Below are positions 7,685 to 12,760 of a stretch of 12,760 bases of DNA, piece by piece. The stretch comes from Candidatus Tenderia sp. (lineage in GTDB: Bacteria > Pseudomonadota > Gammaproteobacteria > Tenderiales > Tenderiaceae). Location: positions 1-12,760 of the forward strand of contig JASBUE010000196.1 of NCBI GenBank assembly GCA_030148045.1, written 5' to 3'. The position numbers were made by a program, and so were the translations under genes. A model generated the notes under the pieces. It saw only the letters and a program-made list of their open reading frames with translations, did no database searches and had not been told where the DNA came from. The stretch's first letter is position 1. Each line of letters starts with the position of its first letter.

Positions 7685-7693
7685 TGAGCCACA

Positions 7694-8323
7694 GTGCTTG
7701 AAATCGTAAAGTCCGGCGGTTGGTTGATGATCCCCATCATCCTCTGTTCGGTCGTCGCCCTGGCGATTATTGGCGAGCGTGTCTGGGCCTTGCAGGAACG
7801 CCGCATCTGCCCCAAACACCTGCTGGCCCAGATCTGGACATGGATCAAGAATAATGAACTGGACACCACCAAGATCAAGCAGTTGCAGAACGGTTCTCCG
7901 CTGGGCCGCATCCTCGCCGCAGGGCTGCTCAACCGCGGTCACGACCGCGCCAGCATGAAGGAGGCCATCGAGGAGACCGGCCGCCAGGTGGTGGTGGAGA
8001 TGGAGCGTTTCCTTAACACTCTGGGCACCATCGCACTGATCACGCCGTTGCTGGGGCTGCTCGGCACGGTCATCGGCATGATCAAGGTGTTTACCGCCAT
8101 CACCATCCAGGGGGTGGGGGATGCCAACCAGCTGGCCGGCGGGATCTCAGAGGCGTTGATCACCACGGCGGCGGGGCTGACCATCGCCATTCCCAGCCTG
8201 ATGTGTTATCGCTATTTCCAACGCAAGGTGGACGAACTGGTGATCTCCATGGAGCAGGAGTCGCTCAAGCTGGTGGAAGTGCTGTTAGGCCTGCGCGAGC
8301 GGGATCTGGCGGAGGGCGGGTAA
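7694..8323 (+). CDS. exbB: ExbB/TolQ/MotA-family proton channel protein
   Basis: Inner-membrane subunit that, with ExbD, converts the proton gradient into mechanical work on a TonB-like partner. The 209-residue product has three membrane helices (about 10-30, 110-134 and 152-174) and a cytoplasmic domain between helices 1 and 2. The MotA/TolQ/ExbB signature is seen as LGTIALITPLLGLLGTVIGMI (split here around residues 110-130) and ISEALITTAAGLTIAIPSLM (151-170). The GTG start is fixed by a strong Shine-Dalgarno. exbD follows with one base between stop and start. No tonB, TonB-dependent receptor, tolA or pal gene is nearby. So the partner is unknown, and the symbol follows the family rather than a proven role in iron uptake. 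Confidence 0.9.
   Translation: MLEIVKSGGWLMIPIILCSVVALAIIGERVWALQERRICPKHLLAQIWTWIKNNELDTTKIKQLQNGSPLGRILAAGLLNRGHDRASMKEAIEETGRQVVVEMERFLNTLGTIALITPLLGLLGTVIGMIKVFTAITIQGVGDANQLAGGISEALITTAAGLTIAIPSLMCYRYFQRKVDELVISMEQESLKLVEVLLGLRERDLAEGG
8311..8315 (+). promoter_or_regulatory. Ribosome binding site of exbD inside the end of exbB
   Basis: GGAGG lies 9 bases before the rare TTG start at 8325 and supports that start, which gives the usual short cytoplasmic N-terminus before the membrane helix. Confidence 0.65.
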
Positions 8324-8324
8324 C

Positions 8325-8747
8325 TTGAACCTGCGCAAATTCCGCCGCGAAGAGATTTCGGTCGACCTGACGCCGTTTATCGACGTGGTCTTTCTCCTGC
8401 TGATCTTTTTTATGGTGACCACGACCTTTCGTGATGAATCGGAGATCAAGGTCGATCTGCCCCAGGCCTCCAATCAACCGATGGAGCGGGTCGGCAACCC
8501 GCTCGAGATCGTCATCGATCGCGACGGCCGCTATTACGTCGACAAGAACCTGGTGATCAACACCCAGCTTGATACCCTGAAACGGGCCCTGCGCACGGCC
8601 AAGGGTGAACGGGAAAATCCAGCGGTGATCATCAGTGCCGATGCCAACGCCCCGCATCAGTCGGTGGTGACGGCCATGGACGCGGCACGGCAGGTCGGCC
8701 TGGTGCGTATGTCCATTGCCACGCGCAATCAGAATAATAACCAGTAA
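8325..8747 (+). CDS. exbD: ExbD/TolR-family biopolymer transport protein
   Basis: Partner of ExbB in the proton-driven inner-membrane motor. The 140-residue product has a short cytoplasmic start (MNLRKFRREEISVDLTPFID), one membrane helix (about 17-37), and a periplasmic domain (about 45-135) ending in VRMSIATRNQ. Asp20 in TPFIDVVFLLLIFF is the conserved proton-carrying residue. The start is TTG, one base after the exbB stop, backed by GGAGG. The pair lies between comEC and lpxK, a place where msbA is commonly found in related genomes (sometimes after exbBD). The gap to lpxK is only 26 bp, so the unit seems to continue. Confidence 0.92.
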   Translation: MNLRKFRREEISVDLTPFIDVVFLLLIFFMVTTTFRDESEIKVDLPQASNQPMERVGNPLEIVIDRDGRYYVDKNLVINTQLDTLKRALRTAKGERENPAVIISADANAPHQSVVTAMDAARQVGLVRMSIATRNQNNNQ

Positions 8748-8773
8748 TTGCACCGCTTGTTAAAACCTGCTCA

Positions 8774-9763
8774 ATGAAATCGCTGGAACGCTCCTGGTAT
8801 TCCCCCCGTGCCCCTGCCTGGCTATTGCCGGCCGAGTGGCTGTTTCGCGTCCTGGCAATGCTGCGGCGCACGGCCTATCGTCTGAGGCTATTGCGCAGTC
8901 ACAGCGTGGGCGTGCCGGTCATTGTGGTCGGCAATATCAATGTCGGCGGCACGGGTAAGTCGCCGCTGGTGGCCTTGCTGGTGAAGCTGCTGCAACAGGC
9001 GGGGTATCGGCCGGGCATTGTATTGCGTGGTTACGGTGGCGAGGCACAACGCTGGCCGCAACAGGTGCGTGCTGACAGTGACCCGCGCATGGTGGGCGAT
9101 GAACCGGTGATGCTGGCCCGGCGTTGCGGTTGTCCGGTCGCGGCCGGACCGGATCGGGTGGTGGCAGCGCAACAATTGCTCAAATATGCCCGCTGCGATG
9201 TCGTCATCAGCGATGACGGCTTGCAGCATTACCGTTTGAAGCGCGATATCGAGATGGTGGTGGTGGATGGCGGACGCCGTTTCGGCAACGGCCATTGCCT
9301 GCCCGCCGGGCCCCTGCGTGAACCGCCGTCGCGGCTGAAGCAAGTCGATTTCATCATCGCCAACGGCCTGGCCCGTGAGGGCGAGTTCGCCATGCGCCTG
9401 GAAGCCGGAGGGCTCAGGGGTGTCGCGCGGGATGATTTGATCCGCTCGTTTGAAGAATTTGCCGGGCAACGGGTCCACGGTGTGGCCGGCATCGGCAATC
9501 CACAGCGTTTTTTTCAACTGCTCAGCAGCCGCGGTCTGGATGTGACCGAACATGCCTTTCCGGACCATCACCGCTTTACGTCGCGGGATCTGGCCTTCGA
9601 CGACGAACTGCCCATCGTCATGACCGAAAAGGACGCGGTGAAATGCCGTCCCTTCGCCAGCCAGCGGATGTGGTATGTTCCTGTTGAGGCGCATTTGCCT
9701 GAAGTATTCGCATTACGCCTGCTGCATATGCTCAAACGATTAACCGATCAAGACAAGATTTAG
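8774..9763 (+). CDS. lpxK: LpxK, tetraacyldisaccharide 4'-kinase (lipid A biosynthesis)
   Basis: Membrane-associated kinase that phosphorylates the 4' position of the tetraacyl disaccharide-1-phosphate to give lipid IVA. At 329 residues it equals the E. coli enzyme (328). An N-terminal hydrophobic/basic helix (about 15-40) anchors it to the inner leaflet. The P-loop is VGNINVGGTGKSP (52-64). Other family motifs are VLRGYGG (83-89), VGDEP (107-111), the catalytic-region SDDGLQH (146-152), AFPDHHRF (261-268) and TEKDAVK (284-290). The Shine-Dalgarno is weak. ycaR follows 2 bases after the TAG stop, and kdsB follows that, so the lipid A and Kdo steps are encoded together. Confidence 0.96.
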   Translation: MKSLERSWYSPRAPAWLLPAEWLFRVLAMLRRTAYRLRLLRSHSVGVPVIVVGNINVGGTGKSPLVALLVKLLQQAGYRPGIVLRGYGGEAQRWPQQVRADSDPRMVGDEPVMLARRCGCPVAAGPDRVVAAQQLLKYARCDVVISDDGLQHYRLKRDIEMVVVDGGRRFGNGHCLPAGPLREPPSRLKQVDFIIANGLAREGEFAMRLEAGGLRGVARDDLIRSFEEFAGQRVHGVAGIGNPQRFFQLLSSRGLDVTEHAFPDHHRFTSRDLAFDDELPIVMTEKDAVKCRPFASQRMWYVPVEAHLPEVFALRLLHMLKRLTDQDKI

Positions 9764-9765
9764 CC

Positions 9766-9945
9766 ATGAACAGAAAATTACTGGATATCCTGGTGTGCCC
9801 GATCTGCAAAGGGCCGTTGCAATACCGCAAGGAACAGAATGAGCTGGTCTGCAAGGCCGACCGCTTGGCCTATCCGATCCGCGACGACATCCCCGTCATG
9901 CTCGAGGACGAGGCGCGCCGCTTGAGCTTGGAAGAGGTCGAGTAG
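9766..9945 (+). CDS. ycaR: YcaR/Trm112-like small zinc-ribbon protein (UPF0434)
   Basis: A 59-residue protein that matches E. coli YcaR almost throughout: MNRKLLDILVCPICKGPL at the start, ELVCKADRLAYPIRDDIPVM in the middle, then LEDEARRLSLEE. Cys11 and Cys14 form a CPxC knuckle, with Cys29 as a third possible ligand. Trm112-type proteins act as small partners of methyltransferases in other organisms; the role of the bacterial YcaR form is not settled. It sits 2 bp after lpxK and ends with TAG directly against the kdsB GTG start, the same lpxK-ycaR-kdsB neighbourhood as in E. coli. Confidence 0.93.
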   Translation: MNRKLLDILVCPICKGPLQYRKEQNELVCKADRLAYPIRDDIPVMLEDEARRLSLEEVE

Positions 9946-10731
9946 GTGCGGTTTGGCGTGATCATCCCGGCGCGTTATGAATCGACGCGCCTGCCCGGCA
10001 AGCCGTTGGTGGAGATCGCTGGCAAGCCGATGATCCAGCATGTCCACGAACGCGCCCGTGAGAGCGGAGCGGAGAGGATCATCATCGCCACCGACGACCG
10101 GCGTGTAGCCGAGGCCGCCGACGGCTTCGGCGCCGAGATATGCATGACATCGGCGGAACACGGTTCCGGTACTGAACGGTTGGCGGAGGTGGTGGCCAAG
10201 ATCGGCCTGGATGACGAGGCCATCGTGGTCAACCTGCAGGGTGACGAGCCCCTGATGCCAGCGCTCCTGATCCATCAGGTGGCTGAGAATCTCAGCGACC
10301 ATGGTCGGGCCAGTGTCGCCACCCTGGCCGAGCGGATTCACACCGCCGCCGAGCTGTTCGACCCCCATGCCGTAAAGGTGATTACCGACCGCAATGGCTA
10401 TGCCATCTACTTCAGCCGCGCCCCCATTCCCTGGGACCGGGATGCCTTCTCGGTGACCACCGAGGAACTGCCGCAACAGGCGCTGCATTATCGCCACATC
10501 GGTCTGTATGCCTATCGCGCCGGCTTTATCCGCCAATACGTCGGCTGGCCGGCCACGGAGCTGGAACGGATGGAGTCGCTGGAACAGCTGCGGGTGTTAT
10601 GGCATGGCCATAAGATTCATGTGGCCGAGGCGCGGACGGCGTCGGTAGGCGGAGTGGATACCGACGCCGATCTGGCCCGCGTGCGCCGGATTTTGGGGGC
10701 TAGGAGCCTGTCGGGTTTAGGGGGATTGTAG
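9946..10731 (+). CDS. kdsB: KdsB, 3-deoxy-manno-octulosonate cytidylyltransferase (CMP-Kdo synthetase)
   Basis: Cytoplasmic enzyme that couples CTP to Kdo, giving CMP-Kdo for the first sugar transfers onto lipid IVA. Seen are the nucleotide-binding start VIIPARYESTRLPGKPL (5-21), TSAEHGSGTERLAE (68-81), VVNLQGDEP with Asp100 (95-102), FSRAPIPW (157-163), HIGLYAYR (184-191) and VDTDADLARVRRIL near the end (237-250). The family normally stops about there. This one adds GARSLSGLGGL, of which about the last nine residues are encoded by the left arm of a palindromic repeat, making 261 residues versus about 250. The GTG start abuts the ycaR stop; GGAAGAGG at 9930-9937 serves as Shine-Dalgarno. Confidence 0.96.
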   Translation: MRFGVIIPARYESTRLPGKPLVEIAGKPMIQHVHERARESGAERIIIATDDRRVAEAADGFGAEICMTSAEHGSGTERLAEVVAKIGLDDEAIVVNLQGDEPLMPALLIHQVAENLSDHGRASVATLAERIHTAAELFDPHAVKVITDRNGYAIYFSRAPIPWDRDAFSVTTEELPQQALHYRHIGLYAYRAGFIRQYVGWPATELERMESLEQLRVLWHGHKIHVAEARTASVGGVDTDADLARVRRILGARSLSGLGGL

Positions 10732-10867
10732 CGAGGGAGTGGGAAAGCGAGCACAAATTTTCACGATTTTGAGGCGCATAGTGGTTCTACGCAACGAAAA
10801 ATCGGGGATATTTGAGCCGCTCCCCCGCTTCCGCAGCCAATTCATCCTAAACCCGACAGGCTCCTAG
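10700..10867. mobile_element. Palindromic MITE-like fold-back element between convergent genes
   Basis: The ends are a perfect 22-bp inverted repeat (10700-10721 against 10846-10867) starting CTAGGAGCCTGTCGGG. The interior is also roughly self-complementary up to a 5-base loop (10782-10786) at the exact centre, so the RNA or single strand could fold into one hairpin about 80 bp long. It encodes no protein. CTAG at both outer edges could be target-site duplication, but CTAG is its own complement, so this cannot be distinguished from part of the repeat. The element supplies the kdsB stop codon and, at the other edge, the stop of the minus-strand gene. It may act as a two-way terminator. A partial copy of one end occurs at 11705-11724. 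I do not recognise a named family. Confidence 0.75.
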
Positions 10868-11136
10868 AGCAGGTGAGTGATGTCGAGGTCGCTGAAGGCG
10901 GCGTGCAGACCGCCGCCCTCGCGGTCGATGACGGGCAGGGTGATGGTGTCGGGCACCTTGCGATGGGCTTCGCCGTGCTGGTCGGGCTGGATAGTGGTGT
11001 GCGGATCGTGGTGCTGTAGAATCACTGCAGGGATATCCTCAAGAATTTCAATAATCTTGCAACGCTGGCCCTCGTAACGGACTTCCTGTCCAATCAGGTT
11101 GCGCAGCTTATCTACATTGATCGGTTGGCGTTGCAT
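10864..11136 (-). CDS. Conserved-looking small hypothetical protein
   Basis: A 90-residue soluble protein starting MQRQPINVDKLRNLIGQEVR, with the compact pattern VRYEGQRCKIIEILEDIPAVILQ (split at about residues 16-38) that suggests a small beta-barrel, and RKVPDTITLPVID near residues 59-71. No catalytic motif or membrane segment is visible and I assign no function. The ATG at 11136 is preferred to a TTG at 11160, which would add eight residues and overlap the promoter-like TATAAT box. It stands alone on the minus strand between kdsB and the phosphatase gene. Its TAG stop lies at the outer edge of the palindromic element, so the C-terminus (THLL) may have been changed by the insertion. The lack of any gene-like reading on the other strand supports it as real. 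Confidence 0.7.
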   Translation of the reverse strand: MQRQPINVDKLRNLIGQEVRYEGQRCKIIEILEDIPAVILQHHDPHTTIQPDQHGEAHRKVPDTITLPVIDREGGGLHAAFSDLDITHLL

Positions 11137-11137
11137 G

Positions 11138-11168
11138 TTGCGTAACCCTGTTTGCCTCAAGCTATAAT
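11138..11168 (+). promoter_or_regulatory. Probable promoter of the phosphatase gene
   Basis: TATAAT (11163-11168) is a perfect sigma-70 -10 hexamer, 41 bases before the ATG at 11210. TTGCGT (11138-11143) is a possible -35 box, but with a long 19-base spacer. The same AT-rich patch reads TATTAT on the other strand, so it may also serve the divergent small gene. Confidence 0.45.
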
Positions 11169-11209
11169 AAATCTAATTGCAGAGTATAGATAATTCGCAG
11201 GTCCCTGTC

Positions 11210-11701
11210 ATGGTTAAAGTGTTGTTTGTCTGCATGGGCAATATCTGCCGTTCGCCCACCGCCCATGGTGTTTTCCTTAAAATGATCGAGGACCAGTCTC
11301 TGGCGCATCTGATCGAGGTGGATTCGGCGGGCACCCACGCCTATCACATCGGTAAAGCGCCGGATCCTCGCGCCCAGGCAGCCGCGGCGCGGCGCGGTAT
11401 CGATCTCGCTGGTTTGCGTGCGCGTAAGGTTAGGGCGGAGGACTTCGAATGGTACGACTACATATTGGCCATGGATCATGACAATTACGCGCGCCTCGAG
11501 CTGATCTGTCCGGCCGGCCACGAGAAAAAGTTGCGCCTGTTTCTGGACTTTGCCGCCGACCAGCCCGAACGCGAGGTTCCCGACCCTTATTATGGTGGGG
11601 AGAGCGGTTTCGAGAAGGTGCTGGATCTCATCGAAGCGGCCTCCGCCGGTTTGCTCGAAGAGATCAGGATACGCCACCTTTTCCCACCCGCCTCGCCATG
11701 A
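11210..11701 (+). CDS. Low-molecular-weight protein-tyrosine phosphatase
   Basis: Cytoplasmic LMW-PTP (arsenate-reductase-like fold) that removes phosphate from protein tyrosines. The P-loop is VCMGNICRSPTAHGVF, with nucleophile Cys8 and Arg14 (C-X5-R-S). The general acid Asp125 lies in VPDPYYGG, and a helix GFEKVLDLIEAASAGLLEEI closes the protein. At 163 residues it has full family length. The start is ATG 11210; an in-frame TTG at 11177 would add residues before the conserved VKVLFVCMGN strand and is rejected. The kdsB-phosphatase-rne neighbourhood is known from Pseudomonas and relatives. Wzb-type phosphatases partner with tyrosine kinases in exopolysaccharide loci, but no kinase is present here, so the target is unknown. 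Confidence 0.94.
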   Translation: MVKVLFVCMGNICRSPTAHGVFLKMIEDQSLAHLIEVDSAGTHAYHIGKAPDPRAQAAAARRGIDLAGLRARKVRAEDFEWYDYILAMDHDNYARLELICPAGHEKKLRLFLDFAADQPEREVPDPYYGGESGFEKVLDLIEAASAGLLEEIRIRHLFPPASP

Positions 11702-11704
11702 TTT

Positions 11705-11724
11705 CCTAAATCCGACAGGATCCT
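11705..11724. repeat. Partial copy of the palindromic element's end
   Basis: CCTAAATCCGACAGGATCCT matches the right end of the element at 10846-10865 in 18 of 20 positions and in the same orientation. It begins 4 bases after the phosphatase stop codon. No matching inverted arm is seen nearby, so it is a solo half-site or decayed remnant. Confidence 0.65.
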
Positions 11725-11743
11725 GGCGTTTTCTCCCCAAACG

Positions 11744-11779
11744 CAGACGGCCGGGTAACCATGGTTACCCGGCCGTCTG
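11744..11779. terminator. Perfect 36-bp palindrome, likely two-way terminator
   Basis: The two arms (CAGACGGCCGGGTAAC and its complement) pair over 16 bp around a CATG loop. On the plus strand the stem is followed by GTTTTA, and AAA before it can pair with those T residues past one bulge. On the minus strand the stem is followed by CGTTTGGGG, a poorer tail. It lies midway between the convergent phosphatase and rne genes, 13 bases after the rne stop, and so could end both transcripts. Confidence 0.7.
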
Positions 11780-11792
11780 GTTTTACCAATGA

Positions 11793-12760
11793 TTATTCCT
11801 GGGTGCCGTGTTTCTCGGCAACCGCCTTAGAGGGCGTATCTTTCTCGGCGGAGGCGGGCAGATCCATGCTCTTCTTCTGCACTGGTTCAAGCACCTTAGG
11901 CTTGATATCCACCACCGGATTGGCCTCGGTCTTGGGTGTTTCATCCGGCTTGCCGGCCTGATCCCCGCGCTGGGAACCGTCGGGCCTGGCTGGAGCGTCC
12001 TCCGCCGCTGCGGTGGCAGGGGCAGGGACCGGTTTGGGTGCCTCCCCCCCTTTGGGTTTGTCGTCCGTGCCACCTGACTGCCGTCTGCCTTCGGTGTTAT
12101 CGCCGTTTTGCGGCGCCCGCTGAGGTTTGTTCGATTCCGGCGCGGACGACTCACTATTTGTTGTCTTGGCGTCCCGTTGCTGCGATGGCTTGCCGCTGGA
12201 TCTGCGCCGCCGGCGCCCGCCTCGACGACCGCGCCGGCTTTCTCCGCCTGGACGCTGCTGCTTCTCGCTGTCGGCACTGGATGCGTCGCCGTTTTCAGCC
12301 GCGCTTTCAGTGGCCGTCGCAGTTTGCGGTTTATCCTCTCCCTGTTGACGGCCCGCGCTGCGACGCCCGTGCGACTGGCCGCCGCCGCGGCGTGACGAGG
12401 AACGGCCGCCGCCGTTACCGCGCGACTGACTGGAACGGCGGGCGGTGGATTTGTCCGAGGATTGAGGTTGCCGTTTGGCCTCGCCCTCCGGGGGCTCAGG
12501 TGTGTTATTGCCGAACAGGGTGTTCCACATGCGCTTGATAAACCCGGCTTCGGCGCTACGTTGTGCTTCGGACGCCTTGTTGGGCGGCGGCACGGGAGTG
12601 GCCGGCTGAATGCTTCTGACGGCGGGTCGCTCAGCCTGGGCCTGACGCTTGTCGGTGGTTTCTTCTTCGGGTTCGATGTCCTTGATGATCTGGTAGCTGC
12701 TGGTGCTTTCGCCCTCCCTGAGTTCGTCGCCCTTGACGCGCTTGACCTCGTAACTCGGTG
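11793..12760 (-). CDS. rne: RNase E, C-terminal part (5' end outside window)
   Basis: Endoribonuclease E and degradosome scaffold, for mRNA decay and rRNA/tRNA processing. Only the last 321 codons are visible, reading leftward from the window edge. The first residues (PSYEVKRVKGDE, ESTSSYQIIKDI) match the stretch following the catalytic half and zinc link in RNase E, so the nuclease domain lies beyond the window. Next, GFIKRMWNTLFGNN is a short amphipathic helix at the place of the membrane-targeting segment of E. coli RNase E. The rest is low-complexity and probably disordered: a Ser/Gly/Arg stretch, an arginine block RRGRRGGRRRRRSS expected to bind RNA, then a Pro/Ala/Lys/Asp-rich tail ending EKHGTQE. 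It is called RNase E rather than RNase G because of this long tail. Partner sites cannot be placed by eye. Confidence 0.85.
   Translation of the reverse strand, partial: PSYEVKRVKGDELREGESTSSYQIIKDIEPEEETTDKRQAQAERPAVRSIQPATPVPPPNKASEAQRSAEAGFIKRMWNTLFGNNTPEPPEGEAKRQPQSSDKSTARRSSQSRGNGGGRSSSRRGGGQSHGRRSAGRQQGEDKPQTATATESAAENGDASSADSEKQQRPGGESRRGRRGGRRRRRSSGKPSQQRDAKTTNSESSAPESNKPQRAPQNGDNTEGRRQSGGTDDKPKGGEAPKPVPAPATAAAEDAPARPDGSQRGDQAGKPDETPKTEANPVVDIKPKVLEPVQKKSMDLPASAEKDTPSKAVAEKHGTQE

Noticed and set aside
10732..10863. Small RNA gene or riboswitch in the spacer after kdsB
   Set aside because: The structure is explained by the symmetric inverted-repeat element, and no promoter reading into it is visible.
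11783..12538. Several open frames overlapping the rne tail on both strands
   Set aside because: Low-complexity GC-rich coding sequence yields open frames in all phases; only the minus-strand RNase E frame runs on unbroken from the window edge to a stop next to the palindrome.
1..12760. CRISPR array, tRNA or rRNA gene, phage or defence genes
   Set aside because: No regularly spaced direct repeats, RNA gene signatures, integrase or transposase genes were seen; nearly all sequence is accounted for by core genes.

Overview
The window is a compact, GC-rich stretch of core chromosome from a gammaproteobacterium. The condensin pair is ScpA/ScpB (not MukBEF), and the gene order links lol, comEC, exbBD, lpxK, ycaR, kdsB, a low-molecular-weight phosphatase and rne. 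Together these point to a non-enteric lineage, plausibly near Chromatiales or sulfur-oxidiser-like groups. The genus cannot be fixed from sequence reading alone. Apart from one small palindromic repeat family, I see no phage, plasmid, defence or CRISPR material.

Layout. Bases 1-4698 (+) look like one tightly packed transcription unit: the end of scpA, scpB, rluB, an endonuclease III-like DNA glycosylase of the COG2231 type, a LolC/LolE-type permease gene interrupted by an in-frame amber codon, and lolD. A strong hairpin with a T-tract at 4720-4739 probably ends it. A DUF2062 membrane protein gene (4695-5228, -) converges on lolD. A divergent 81-bp spacer then leads into a second plus-strand unit: comEC, exbB, exbD, lpxK, ycaR, kdsB (5310-10731). 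It ends in a 166-bp palindromic mobile-element-like repeat. A small conserved-looking hypothetical gene (10864-11136, -) runs into that repeat from the other side. A low-molecular-weight tyrosine phosphatase gene (11210-11701, +) follows, then a perfect 36-bp palindrome, then the 3' third of rne (11793-12760, -).

Functional themes are chromosome condensation (ScpAB), ribosome modification and RNA decay (RluB, RNase E), DNA base repair and DNA uptake (glycosylase, ComEC), and above all outer-membrane biogenesis: lipoprotein release (Lol), lipid A 4'-kinase (LpxK) and CMP-Kdo synthesis (KdsB). ExbB/ExbD supply a proton-driven energy transducer. The lipid A flippase gene msbA, commonly found just before lpxK, is not here.

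The two observations most worth checking are: (1) the amber codon at codon 354 of the otherwise intact, normally essential lol permease gene, where all downstream residues stay in frame and well conserved; and (2) the symmetric fold-back element at 10700-10867, which extends the end of kdsB and supplies the stop codon of the facing gene, with a second, partial copy of its end at 11705-11724. I found no convincing new multi-gene system.
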